In this document: positions 53,116 to 61,467 of the stretch, one piece after another
Numbering within the stretch: position 1 is the stretch's first letter
Layout: each line of letters begins with the position of its first letter
NCBI RefSeq assembly: GCF_041379945.2
Contig: NZ_JBFTXJ020000002.1
Span: 62,001 to 126,000 of the forward strand
Length of the DNA: 64,000 nt
DNA from: Aneurinibacillus sp. REN35
GTDB lineage: Bacteria; Bacillota; Bacilli; Aneurinibacillales; Aneurinibacillaceae
Reading direction: 5' to 3'
Program-made: the position numbers and the translations under genes
The notes under the pieces: generated by a model
Told to the model about the DNA's origin: nothing
The model's database searches: none
Seen by the model: only the letters and a program-made list of their open reading frames with translations

Positions 53116-53165
53116 CTTTGTACATCCTCTTTTTCCTTTACTATTACATAAATGGTTCAGCTCGT

Positions 53166-53178
53166 ATACCCTATAGCA
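53166..53178 (-). repeat. 13-bp inverted repeat flanking the Hsp20-like gene, left copy
   Basis: ATACCCTATAGCA, the reverse complement of TGCTATAGGGTAT at 53618-53630. The two copies bracket the Hsp20-like gene, 21 bp after its stop and 119 bp before its start. Confidence 0.5.
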
Positions 53179-53198
53179 TCCTGTTGCTTCTCTTTTGC

Positions 53199-53498
53199 TT
53201 ATTCAATGGGAAGAATGCGGGGTTTATGAAAGAGATGCATCCTCATCTCGTGGGAAGTTTGCAGCGGAATCAAAATCGTTAGTACGTTATGGCGATAGTA
53301 GGCTCGTGCTTTTTCTGTACGCGCATGTTGTGGCAATGGAATTGATTTTATGATGCGGTTCGGCGTGTGAGCGGCGCTGATGGCTAATGAGTCGTTTGAG
53401 ATTTCAACCTTGATGTCGTTTCGGCTATAGTCTGTTATCTTTATCTGAATAATGATCTCATGTTTCTTTTTTTCAATATGGATCGAGTCGATATTCAC
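53199..53498 (-). CDS. Hsp20-like (alpha-crystallin fold) small protein
   Basis: A 99-residue protein spanning essentially an alpha-crystallin domain: IIIQIKITDYSRNDIKVEISNDSLAISAAHT and the C-terminal strand HNVLTILIPL. It lacks the long N-terminal arm and the I-x-I tail of classic small heat-shock proteins, so may be a short Hsp20 or spore protein. It starts at GTG 53498; GGAGGG lies 12 bases upstream, slightly far. Confidence 0.7.
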   Translation of the reverse strand: MNIDSIHIEKKKHEIIIQIKITDYSRNDIKVEISNDSLAISAAHTPNRIIKSIPLPQHARTEKARAYYRHNVLTILIPLQTSHEMRMHLFHKPRILPIE

Positions 53499-53617
53499 AG
53501 TGTTCCTACACCCTCCTCTTTATTCCTCTCAGACGTGTTGCTATTCCGCATCGTGAAAGAAGTGAAATCATTTGGGCCTCGTTGTAGTAGCGAGTGGTGA
53601 TGAAGCTTCAACAATCT

Positions 53618-53630
53618 TGCTATAGGGTAT
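53618..53630 (+). repeat. 13-bp inverted repeat flanking the Hsp20-like gene, right copy
   Basis: TGCTATAGGGTAT, the reverse complement of 53166-53178. Part of the gap 53499-53756, in which I see no other feature. Confidence 0.5.
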
Positions 53631-53756
53631 GTCGGATGCGTATTTATGTATAGGCTGCTATCCTCTAGAAATCAAGTGAAGTGTAGAGAAGAAGCACTGT
53701 GATGGGGCGTATACGAGGGAGATTACTGTCTGCGGAGCTTCCCTGTTTTTTGCGAA

Positions 53757-54044
53757 CTATGTGCGACGAAACATGACGCCTGTTCCACTGGATGGATACT
53801 TCCAATGAATGTTGTGGTAGGGACAGCCCATAACAGAAGCTCCGCATTCGATACAGCGCTCCTGATCAATCTCGATGTGATTCTCACGCCATTGATATAC
53901 CTGTGATGGACAAAAGTACGTACATGGCTTGTCGATGCATTTGGTGAGACAAATTTTAGGATCGATCATATTGATAAATGTTCGATCGGACGGAATGCGC
54001 TGAACGAGTTCCATCGGTGCCATATCCGTACGCGTGTGCTTCAT
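53757..54044 (-). CDS. fixX: FixX-like ferredoxin
   Basis: Ferredoxin-like protein of about 95 residues. The cysteines in CLTKCIDKPCTYFCP and the second motif CIECGASVMGCPYHNI resemble FixX of the ETF-quinone oxidoreductase complex; one full 4Fe-4S set (C-x2-C-x5-C) is present in the second motif. Its ATG shares a base with the FixC stop (TAATG), so coupling is tight; GGGAGG is the ribosome binding site. Confidence 0.88.
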   Translation of the reverse strand: MKHTRTDMAPMELVQRIPSDRTFINMIDPKICLTKCIDKPCTYFCPSQVYQWRENHIEIDQERCIECGASVMGCPYHNIHWKYPSSGTGVMFRRT

Positions 54045-55351
54045 TACAGTACCTCCCAATGCTGTAGTGCCTGCCAAATGTCTGTCACGGATTTTAAAGG
54101 AAGCTGGATTTGCTTTAATTCCTGTTGGATTCGCTTTATCTTATCCTGTTCGGTACTCATATCGACATGAAAAAACTCCGAGCCAAATTCATTCATCGCC
54201 CGGCTAATTAAGTAGTCGCTGTCTTGATATTTCATGACGTACTTATCATAGTTTTTCTTTGCCCGAATATCTGACATGAAGAAGCTTTGATTGATTTTCC
54301 AACCGTATCCGGCTAATACATCCTGACTAAAATCGCTTTTAGCATGTGCTTGCAGTGCTGTTTCAGCCGCCATTTTTCCAGAGAGCATCGCCAAGTCTGT
54401 ACCACGCCTGCCGCTTACCATGGTCGCAGCATCCCCCACCACGAGCAGATGATGATCATAGAGCTGGGGAATCATTTTGAAGCCGCCTTTTGGAATCATA
54501 TGCGCAGCGTACTCGATAGGCTCGGCCCCCTTCAGCAGCCGACTGATCAGTGGGTGGCGCTTCGTGCGTTCGAGAAGTTCATAAGGACTCATTCTTTTCT
54601 GTGCCAGTTGATTTAGAAAACCGCCAACGATAAGGCCGAGTGTATCTTTTCCTGTCCAGATGCCTGCTTTCCCCACGACACCTGCGGTCGGATAGCCGAC
54701 AAATCCATAGATGGCTCCTTCATTACCCTGAAGCTGAAACCGCTCCTCCAAAACATCCTGTGGCAAATGGAATACTTGCTTCACATACAGCTTGACAGTC
54801 TCTGCTGGAAGATCAGAGCGCAATCCGGCCTGCTTGGTTAAGAATGCATTGATTCCTTCCGCCAGAATGACGATATCCGCATAATACTTCTGTCCATTAT
54901 CCAGCTCCACGCCTTGTAATCGCCCTCTGCCAAACATGTGCTCCGCGTATACCAATCGAGTGACAAGCGAGTGGGTTTGCAAGACGGTTCCTTCATGTAC
55001 AGCTTTTTGTGCGAGCCAGCTATCAAATTTACTGCGGTGAATGACCAGTTTATTATACGGCGGCTTTCCGTATGCTTGATTTGTAAAACCGACTTGAAAA
55101 GCGGAGTTGTCATCAAGAAAGTATAAATATTCTGCTGTGACGGCTCTCTCCCAGGGTGCCTCTTCCCAAAATCCGGGGAAAATATCAGCGGTCGGCACAG
55201 CGTAAATGGTACCACCGAACATATTCTTGCTTCCCGGATAGGCTCCCCTTTCCAGTAGTAATACCTTTAAACCGCCGCGTGCCATTATATAGGCGGCAAC
55301 GGAGCCGGCAGGTCCTGCTCCTACTACAATCGCATCATATGTATCCTGCAT
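54044..55351 (-). CDS. fixC: FixC-like flavoprotein, ETF-quinone oxidoreductase
   Basis: FAD-dependent oxidoreductase of 435 residues. Rossmann GAGPAGSVAAYIMARGG at residue 11, and late GDAATMVSGRRGTDLAMLSGKMAAE closing the FAD site. With FixX it moves electrons from an ETF (FixAB) to quinone; no fixA/fixB is nearby. GAGAGGATGAGATGA precedes ATG 55351. It may serve acyl-CoA dehydrogenases such as the one at 6868, a functional link only by inference. Confidence 0.9.
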   Translation of the reverse strand: MQDTYDAIVVGAGPAGSVAAYIMARGGLKVLLLERGAYPGSKNMFGGTIYAVPTADIFPGFWEEAPWERAVTAEYLYFLDDNSAFQVGFTNQAYGKPPYNKLVIHRSKFDSWLAQKAVHEGTVLQTHSLVTRLVYAEHMFGRGRLQGVELDNGQKYYADIVILAEGINAFLTKQAGLRSDLPAETVKLYVKQVFHLPQDVLEERFQLQGNEGAIYGFVGYPTAGVVGKAGIWTGKDTLGLIVGGFLNQLAQKRMSPYELLERTKRHPLISRLLKGAEPIEYAAHMIPKGGFKMIPQLYDHHLLVVGDAATMVSGRRGTDLAMLSGKMAAETALQAHAKSDFSQDVLAGYGWKINQSFFMSDIRAKKNYDKYVMKYQDSDYLISRAMNEFGSEFFHVDMSTEQDKIKRIQQELKQIQLPLKSVTDIWQALQHWEVL

Positions 55352-55502
55352 TCATCTCATCCTCTCAAAAGGCGCTTTTTTTACTGTTTTCCTTTTTGAA
55401 GAGTTTTATGCTCAGAAGTGAAAGCAGCATACATATAAAAAAGAGAAGGGAAAACAAGGTATAATCTCGTCCTCTTCCTTCTCTCATACGGAATGTCTGC
55501 TT

Positions 55503-56147
55503 CTATTTGAAGAACATGACTCGTTCTTCAAGCGGCTTGAATTGCTTTTCACCAGCAGGAGCCGTCGGTTTGCCGAATGGCATTTGAGCGATCAGCTGCC
55601 AGTTGGCAGGGATGTTCCATTCCTTCTTTATCTTATCATCGATGAGTGGGTTATAGTGCTGGAGGGAGGCGCCGAATCCCTCAAGTTCTAAGGAGGTCCA
55701 GACAACATATTGAAGCATACCGGATGATTGCTGAGACCATAGGGGGAAATTATCCTTATACGCAGCGAATTGTCTTTGGAGTGCTGCAACCGTTTCTTGA
55801 TCTTCAAAGAATAGCACGGTTCCATAGCCGTTTCCAAATGCGTTCATCTTCTCCTGCGTTGGAGCAAATTGATCGGCAGGCACAATGTTGCGTAGCGTCT
55901 CGGTTGTAATGTTCCACAGCTTATCATGATTTTCCCCCAGTAGAACAGCGACACGAGCGCTTTGCGAATTGAATGCAGAAGGGGTATGTTTTACAGCGTG
56001 ATTGATTATTTCTTGAATCCGTTCATCTGAAGCAACCATATCTTTGCTAATCCCGTAGATAGATCGTCGGTTCTCTACTGCTGCATAGAAGTCCTTTGCA
56101 GCCTGTGCGTCTGTATTGTCACCGAATACTTTTCCTAAAATACTCAT
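55503..56147 (-). CDS. Nitroreductase-family protein
   Basis: FMN-dependent NAD(P)H oxidoreductase of about 214 residues. The N-terminal FYAAVENRRSIYGI carries the FMN-phosphate arginines; HTPSAFNSQSARVAVLLG and the C-terminal QLIAQMPFGKPTAPAGEK match the nitroreductase-like group of YdgI/HI1542 type. ATG 56147 (MSILGK) was chosen over 56159 because GGTGG sits five bases upstream. Confidence 0.9.
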   Translation of the reverse strand: MSILGKVFGDNTDAQAAKDFYAAVENRRSIYGISKDMVASDERIQEIINHAVKHTPSAFNSQSARVAVLLGENHDKLWNITTETLRNIVPADQFAPTQEKMNAFGNGYGTVLFFEDQETVAALQRQFAAYKDNFPLWSQQSSGMLQYVVWTSLELEGFGASLQHYNPLIDDKIKKEWNIPANWQLIAQMPFGKPTAPAGEKQFKPLEERVMFFK

Positions 56148-56234
56148 CCTATCCACCATCCTTATCGCCTTCTTGTCTTATTGTGATATTCTTCAAGTCA
56201 TTCCATACAAAGAAATGGAATGGGTATCGTACCA

Positions 56235-56633
56235 TTATTTTTTGCGGAATAACGAGTCGAGTGCATATAATTGGCTGCCTGTAAGGGAAAGAGATACTGA
56301 CATTGCAAGCAGAGCCAGATCGAATTCATATCCGGCCATTTGGCCATTGCCCATAAATCCGGCAGCAAGCTTCACTGTGAAGATTGCGCCAAGCATAACG
56401 AATGCGAATAGAGTAGAGACAATCCGGGTTCCAAGTCCGAGAAGCATGGCGAAACCGCCTACAAGCTCAATAATGGCTACGATGTATCCGAGAAAGCTGG
56501 GGATACCTAGACTTTCAAAGAATTGCGCGGTATTTCCAAGTCCCGTTTGAAATTTGGCTATACCATGAATAAAAAGAGTAAGCCCTAGTACTAGGCGAAG
56601 TATGAATGCGCCTATTTCCTGTGTTCGTGTCAT
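56235..56633 (-). CDS. DoxX-family membrane protein
   Basis: Four-helix membrane protein of 132 residues: LRLVLGLTLFIHGIAKFQTGL, SFLGYIVAIIELVGGFAMLLGLGTR and LAAGFMGNGQMAGYEFDLALLAMSVSLSLTG match DoxX/YqjF-type. Role not established, often tied to oxidative or thiol stress. Preceded by AAGGAGCGGTTGAAAAG. Grouped with a nitroreductase and a ring-cleavage-type dioxygenase on the minus strand. Confidence 0.9.
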   Translation of the reverse strand: MTRTQEIGAFILRLVLGLTLFIHGIAKFQTGLGNTAQFFESLGIPSFLGYIVAIIELVGGFAMLLGLGTRIVSTLFAFVMLGAIFTVKLAAGFMGNGQMAGYEFDLALLAMSVSLSLTGSQLYALDSLFRKK

Positions 56634-56685
56634 CTTTTCAACCGCTCCTTCAATCCATTCCTTTTGGCTCTTGTAAAAGAAATGA

Positions 56686-57453
56686 TTAGAATTGCAGGCA
56701 AAGATAGCTTAGTGTACCATGCTCATAGCTTCGATAAATAACGCTTGCATCCGCGTCCGCTCCGCCACTTCCCATAGCAATAAAGAGCGGAACAAAATGT
56801 TCGGCACGTGGCACAGCAAGACGGGCATGGGGTGCCATTTCCTCATACGCAAAAAGCGCTTCCCATTCCTTGTTCTGCATCTTCTCGATAAGCCAGTCAT
56901 CAAATTCAATTGCCCATGCTTCTGTCGTTGAGTCTCCCCATTGGAGCATCCGCAAATTATGAACCGTCACGCCGCTGCCAATGACAAGAATATCCTCTTG
57001 ATTAAGTCCTTGCAGCGCTTCACCGATGCGATATTGTTCTCTAGGCGCAAGAAATGGATTGACGGATAGTTGTACGACAGGAATATCTGCTTGAGGATAC
57101 AGGTGATGGAGGAGCGTCCACGAGCCGTGATCTAGGCCGCGTTTCGTATCCTGCTGCACCGGAATGCCCTGCTTTTTGAAGCGCTCAGCAAGCATCGCAG
57201 CGATTCGGGTAGAACCTTTGGCCGGATACTTCATTCTATACAGTTCATCAGGAAAGCCGGAGAAATCATATATCGTATCATACACATCATCTGTTGCCGA
57301 AATGGTGAGCGTCTCGCTTTCCCAATGAGCGGTGAAGATGACAATAGCTTTTGGTTTAAATTGTGCGCCAAGTTTGCGAAGAAAACGAGTGTAGTCATTA
57401 TCTTGAATTGCAATGAGCGGGGCGCCATGTGCTAAGAAAAGCGAAGGTGTCAT
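56686..57453 (-). CDS. Class III extradiol dioxygenase (4,5-DOPA dioxygenase-like)
   Basis: LigB/YgiD-type iron or zinc dioxygenase-like protein of 255 residues. The His ligands are at LAHGAP (residue ~9) and FTAHWES (~42), with RGLDHGSWTLLHHLYP and GSGVTVHNLR further on. Catechol or DOPA ring-opening is typical for relatives; the true substrate is unknown. GTAAGGAGTG precedes the ATG. Confidence 0.9.
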   Translation of the reverse strand: MTPSLFLAHGAPLIAIQDNDYTRFLRKLGAQFKPKAIVIFTAHWESETLTISATDDVYDTIYDFSGFPDELYRMKYPAKGSTRIAAMLAERFKKQGIPVQQDTKRGLDHGSWTLLHHLYPQADIPVVQLSVNPFLAPREQYRIGEALQGLNQEDILVIGSGVTVHNLRMLQWGDSTTEAWAIEFDDWLIEKMQNKEWEALFAYEEMAPHARLAVPRAEHFVPLFIAMGSGGADADASVIYRSYEHGTLSYLCLQF

Positions 57454-57899
57454 GTGTATACACTCCTTACTTCATTGTTCGTTATATACTTTTTGTAAGT
57501 TAGCATATTATGATAACCAACAGGCGTCAATAGAAGGAAGTGCGGGTAAAACAGATGCGTGGAAAGTAGGATGCTGTATCTCGTCCGCTTATTTATTTCT
57601 AATGGATATGCCGCATCGCATCGATTTCTTTTTTTGCCTTCACCAATTTTCGGTGAATCGGACGATATGTATGACGAGTAATCGTAGAAAGCAGCCATAA
57701 AGCAGGGTACAATATGTAAAGACCTTCACTTTGTAAAAAGCTTCTACGGGGAGGTATTATGTTATTTTTCTGCAAAATATCACCTCGTTTTTCCTTATTT
57801 TAACACAAGAGTAAGGAGAGAAACGGAATGATAGACATAGGACGTCCGATAATTTGGGTTACATTATTGTATATTTTTAAGTAAAATAAAGGAAGAGGG
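57454..57899. other. Gene-poor region
   Basis: About 446 bp without a supported gene of usual length. The one notable item is a 14-codon frame at 57759-57803 behind GGGGAGG. No clear terminator or promoter. Confidence 0.5.
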
Positions 57900-58322
57900 A
57901 TGAAGTATACAACAATGCGTAACATTTTATGGATTCGTATCCTTGCCATCTTTTTTTCATTTCCGATTGGTTTGTTGGCATATTATGCAGCTTGCAAAAT
58001 CATATACAACCAGGATGCTACTGATTTATCATCTGTTGCCTTATATGGAGGGATGACCTATCTGATTTTTGGTATCCCGCTGTTTATTGGTCTGTTTGAT
58101 TTTCTTAGAACTAAAGTGTCCTCGGCCTCTTTTGGCGTGGTGTATATGAGTTGTATTCTTGCAAGCGGAGTGCTACTAACACTGCTGGTTATGCTGATAG
58201 GTGGGGGAGAACTGCGACAAATAATAAGTGCAGAAAGCATTTTATTTGGGATTTTGTATTTCGTAACCGACATTGTGTTTGGTGCGCTTTGCTTAGTAGA
58301 GAGAAAAATGTATAACATATAG
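57900..58322 (+). CDS. Hypothetical four-helix membrane protein
   Basis: Protein of 140 residues with four strongly hydrophobic helices (about 9-31, 48-66, 78-99, 112-133) and short charged loops. GGAAGAGGG lies directly before the ATG. No family recognised. Confidence 0.65.
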   Translation: MKYTTMRNILWIRILAIFFSFPIGLLAYYAACKIIYNQDATDLSSVALYGGMTYLIFGIPLFIGLFDFLRTKVSSASFGVVYMSCILASGVLLTLLVMLIGGGELRQIISAESILFGILYFVTDIVFGALCLVERKMYNI

Positions 58323-58337
58323 CGTCTGATCATGTTG

Positions 58338-58619
58338 CTAATGAAAAAGGGGCTGTCCAGAAAGTCGATTTTTTGACTTTTGGACGCCCCTTTTTATGTT
58401 CAAGAACGTTGATGTATCAGTGTTCTTGATTTTTAAATTGGAGGGAATTTGCCCTTTTCGGACAGCCTCTTTTTCATCGAGCATTTTTTTTAGTATGCGG
58501 TAAATATCAACTAAAGCACCCGCTATGATGGCCAAAAAAACTTCAGTTAGGTGGGGACCGTCGCCATGAAATATGATGGAAAGAATAACGCCTAGTAGCC
58601 CAAACAAAATAATGTTCAT
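58338..58619 (-). pseudogene. Small membrane protein truncated by a MITE-like element
   Basis: A 93-codon frame. The N-terminal ~50 residues (one membrane helix, then HGDGPHLTEVFLAIIAGALVDIYRILKKML) look native; the C-terminal ~45 residues are read from a 137-bp element with inverted ends (58341-58477). The native gene was probably longer, or ended differently. Weak ribosome binding site. Confidence 0.4.
58341..58477. mobile_element. IS-end / MITE-like element
   Basis: 137 bp bounded by 18-bp inverted repeats, ATGAAAAAGGGGCTGTCC (58341-58358) and GGACAGCCTCTTTTTCAT (58460-58477), one mismatch. Inside are a strong hairpin (GGGGC-GTCC...GGAC-GCCCC with T-run, 58350-58396) and a smaller one (TCAAGAAC/GTTCTTGA, 58401-58430). 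GRGGCTGTCC ends resemble termini of IS1182-like transposons. There is no transposase frame. Target duplications are not obvious. Confidence 0.6.
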
Positions 58620-58730
58620 TAGCAGATACCATACCTTTTTTAAAAATAGGGTACCATAATGGTATTTTTATGTAAAATATTAAAACAGATTCCGTTTTTT
58701 TTATAAATTGGTAATTTGAGAAGAGAGATG

Positions 58731-58946
58731 CTATTGAATATAAGCAACTAACTTGTTTTCATTGTTCCTGCTTGGTTTCTCCCCATCTGTTGCCAGAAAG
58801 TCCGTCCATCTTGAGATCATATTTCCACTGAGATGTTCGATAATAATAGCGATGCTGTTTGATTCACTCGTTGGAGACCAATGTAACTCTTCGATATGTA
58901 GTCGAGAAATTGTTTTTTCTCCTCCTTTTGAACATGGTATATTCAT
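58731..58946 (-). CDS. Possible small hypothetical protein with unusual start
   Basis: A 71-codon frame. A strong AAAGGAGGAG (minus strand 58928-58919) lies inside the frame, eight bases before an ATT codon at 58910, which would give about 59 residues; the ATG at 58946 has no ribosome binding site. The product (IEELHWSPTSESNSIAIIIEHL...) is of unknown family. Low confidence. Confidence 0.3.
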   Translation of the reverse strand: MNIPCSKGGEKTISRLHIEELHWSPTSESNSIAIIIEHLSGNMISRWTDFLATDGEKPSRNNENKLVAYIQ

Positions 58947-59145
58947 TCATTATACAAAAAAAGGAAGGCTGCTTTGTGGAAAGTAAGGGGAAACGCAATA
59001 ATTTTACGCATTATTATTTAAAAATCAAGCATGGGAAAATTATTTTAGAGTCCTACGTCGAAAATGAGAAAAAACATGTTTAATAGATGGGACCGACATG
59101 CTGTATACTGTAAAACTCACTGCCTTTTTGTTATTTATTACATAA

Positions 59146-59175
59146 ACAAAAAGGACAAACCATATTGGTTCGTCC
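59146..59175 (-). terminator. Terminator of the small hypothetical gene
   Basis: Minus strand GGACGAACC pairs with GGTTTGTCC, then TTTTTG. It lies just beyond the stop at 59198. Confidence 0.7.
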
Positions 59176-59197
59176 AATTGAAAAAAAGGCTCCTTTT

Positions 59198-59434
59198 TTA
59201 AGCAGTTGAAATGACCAGAAGTTCTCCAAAGTTTATGGTAGCGATGTTTCCTACAATTAATCCAGGAATATTAGTTGTGATGATTGTCATGCGAAAGGCG
59301 TTAATATCAACATCAATGATTTTGCCCCGAACAAAAAATCCATTTTCAAGGACTGCAGTTACAGTTACACCGGATAGAGCGTAAGCCAAGGCCTGTCTTT
59401 GTAGGGAGGGTCCTCTAAAATTTCCTCTTTTCAT
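59198..59434 (-). CDS. Small hypothetical protein with an Sm/DUF2642-like barrel
   Basis: About 78 residues: a basic N-terminus (KRGNFRGP), then a beta-rich part (GVTVTAVLENGFFVRGKIIDVDINAFRMTII) with the strand-turn pattern of small Sm-like or DUF2642 barrels, seen in some spore-related proteins. ATG 59434 follows AAGGGGGTG. Function unknown. Confidence 0.65.
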   Translation of the reverse strand: MKRGNFRGPSLQRQALAYALSGVTVTAVLENGFFVRGKIIDVDINAFRMTIITTNIPGLIVGNIATINFGELLVISTA

Positions 59435-59637
59435 ATCTCTCACCCCCTTGTCCTGTTTTTATATTTTATGGAGATAGAGGGTTATTTGATTGGATGGACA
59501 ACCATTTGTTCGCCCTTTTTCAAAGGATGGAGGACCCAAAATTGCATTAGATCCCTTCACTATTATAAATATGACACAGGTTGACATAGTTAAGGTCTAT
59601 AATGAACGATAAATCAATGAAAGGAGTATAACAGAGC

Positions 59638-59841
59638 ATGAAACTTTTACATGGAAAAGTAGCTTTGGTGGCAGGTGCAACACGTGGTGCCAGTAGGGGA
59701 ATAGCGATCGAATTAGGCGCATCCATTGCTGCGACGAGCCTCTCCATGTATGTTTTTATGCTGTTCATTCGATTGACTGTAAAGCGGCTAAGAAAACCAG
59801 GGAAAATGGGACGATACGCGTCTGATATTGGCACATCATAA
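59638..59841 (+). pseudogene. SDR gene remnant (N-terminal fragment)
   Basis: The first ~28 residues (MKLLHGKVALVAGATRGASRG) are a clear SDR cofactor-binding start behind AAAGGAG. Residues after IAIELGA bear no SDR similarity, and the frame ends at 67 codons instead of ~250-300. Internal deletion of a former SDR gene is the simplest reading. Confidence 0.6.
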
Positions 59842-59847
59842 ACAAAA

Positions 59848-59889
59848 AACTGCCTCAAAGGGATGAATTCATCCCTTTAAGGCAGCTTT
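59848..59889 (+). terminator. Rho-independent terminator
   Basis: CTGCCT-C-AAAGGGATGAATTC pairs with ATCCCTTT-A-AGGCAG and ends in CTTTC. It probably closed the original SDR gene; it also sits downstream of the MOSC gene on the other strand. Confidence 0.7.
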
Positions 59890-59914
59890 CACATTATCTG
59901 CAATACAGGCAGTG

Positions 59915-60370
59915 TCAGACGCGTTCGAGAGGGCGAAATGGCTTCGCTGGCAAGCTCACGCGGACAGGGTCCCCAACTCTGACTTCTCCCCCGGTTACCA
60001 CAATGCCCATTACTCCCGCTTTGCGGGTGAGGTTTCCGTTTTTATCGTGACCCAAAACTGCACGCAAGAGCCCTGCTTGGAAATTGTCTATTTGTGCAAA
60101 AGGGTTGCGAAGCCCGGTAATTTCAATGACTGCAGCCTCGCCGATAGAAAGCATTGTTCCTGTCGGTAGTCCGAGCAAATCGATCCCACGAGTAGCAATG
60201 TTTTCACCTAACTGTCCAGGCTCGACGTGAAAGCCAGCATCCCGCAGCTCATCAAATAACTCTGCATGAAGGAAGTGAACCTGGCGAAGATTCGGCTGAT
60301 TCGGATTTTGTGCTACACGTGAACGATGCTTTACGGTCTTTCCCATGTGTGCATCGCCTTCCACACCCAA
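59915..60370 (-). CDS. MOSC-domain protein, N-terminus missing
   Basis: MOSC (molybdenum cofactor sulfurase C-terminal-like) protein of 151 residues from TTG 60370. GVEGDAHMGKTVKHRSRV, GENIATRGIDLL and TGLRNPFAQ are recognisable, the last with Phe where most relatives have Cys. The frame stays open upstream to 60451 and reads FSKQTFECIRLLAGLGVEG, which matches the family, but has no start codon there. About 20 residues at the N-terminus appear lost, so it may be a pseudogene. It probably bound a sulfur or metal-sulfur group. Confidence 0.6.
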   Translation of the reverse strand: MGVEGDAHMGKTVKHRSRVAQNPNQPNLRQVHFLHAELFDELRDAGFHVEPGQLGENIATRGIDLLGLPTGTMLSIGEAAVIEITGLRNPFAQIDNFQAGLLRAVLGHDKNGNLTRKAGVMGIVVTGGEVRVGDPVRVSLPAKPFRPLERV

Positions 60371-60437
60371 ACCAGCGAGGAGTCGAATACATTCGAAGGT
60401 CTGTTTACTAAACGGAAAGAGACATGAAGATACCGGC

Positions 60438-61370
60438 TTATGAAGAAATCCTTATATCTTCTTCCTTTTTATGATTTGTTGTTTGTTCAGAGGTCTCCTT
60501 GTTTGCAAGGAACACACCAAATAAAATGAATGCTAGACCCGTCAATAGGCTCACATGAATGTTCTCGTTAAGTATACTGTATCCCCAAATGATGCCGCTT
60601 ACAGGGATGAGGTAGGTGACCATGGTTGCCAATTCTGGACTCCCTTTTTGGACAAGGAAATAAAAAAGAATGTAGGCAATTCCCGAGCCAAAGACCCCCA
60701 GCCCAATCCAAGCAGCAAGAGTAGGGTAATTCAACAGGCTCGAAAAAGAATTTTACTCATTTGTTGCGATTGCCATGCTCCCGCTCCCGATCATGCAGCA
60801 GAGCAAGGTTCCAAACGTGATCTGATACATCGTCAGCCCATTCGAAAGACGCTTGGAAAGATGAGATCCGATCGCATAAAGCAGGGATGCAAGAATCATA
60901 CAGACAAAACCCAATAAATCAACCGATATGATCGAAGTCGGATTCAGGTCAAGCAAGGCAATTACACCAAGTACGGCAACTGCCATACCCAGCAGTTTAT
61001 AGCGATTTGTCCTGCTTTTAAAAAAGATCACGCCGATAGCAACTGTCCATAGCGGAGTGATGGCGTTTAAAACAGATGCCATACTGCTTGTTAATCTTGT
61101 CTCGCTAAATCCGATGATGGCCCAGGGAATGGCTGTATTGATGAGAGCCATAATTGTCATGGCGATCCAGGGAATTCTTCTGAGTCCCATCTTCTGTTTT
61201 GAGATGAGCATAATCATTATGATTGTAGCCAGGCCGAGCGATGACCTGAGAAAAGCGATCGTCCATGGCCCAAAGTCCTCAAGCAGTATTTTAATAAAGA
61301 AGTATGATCCGCCCCAAATCAGGCTAAGAGAAATCAAAACGAAAAAAAGCGATCGCGGCATATATATCAT
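60438..61370 (-). pseudogene. EamA/DMT-family transporter interrupted by an in-frame stop
   Basis: A ten-helix drug/metabolite transporter. Codons from 61370 to 60756 give the first 205 residues (LIWGGSYFFIKILLEDFGPW... is typical EamA); TAA at 60753-60755 interrupts the frame, which continues in the same phase to 60438 with the last helices (YPTLAAWIGLGVFGSGIAYILFYF). Together they equal the usual ~310 residues. It is divergent from a MocR-like regulator, the usual partner. Either a nonsense mutation or a sequencing error. Confidence 0.75.
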
Positions 61371-61467
61371 CCCTGCTTTCCGATGAATTTTACTTCATGC
61401 TTATCCTTTGATTCATGTTTTTACCATTACATCCAAAATGTATAATAGAAGCGACCTTTAGAAAACG

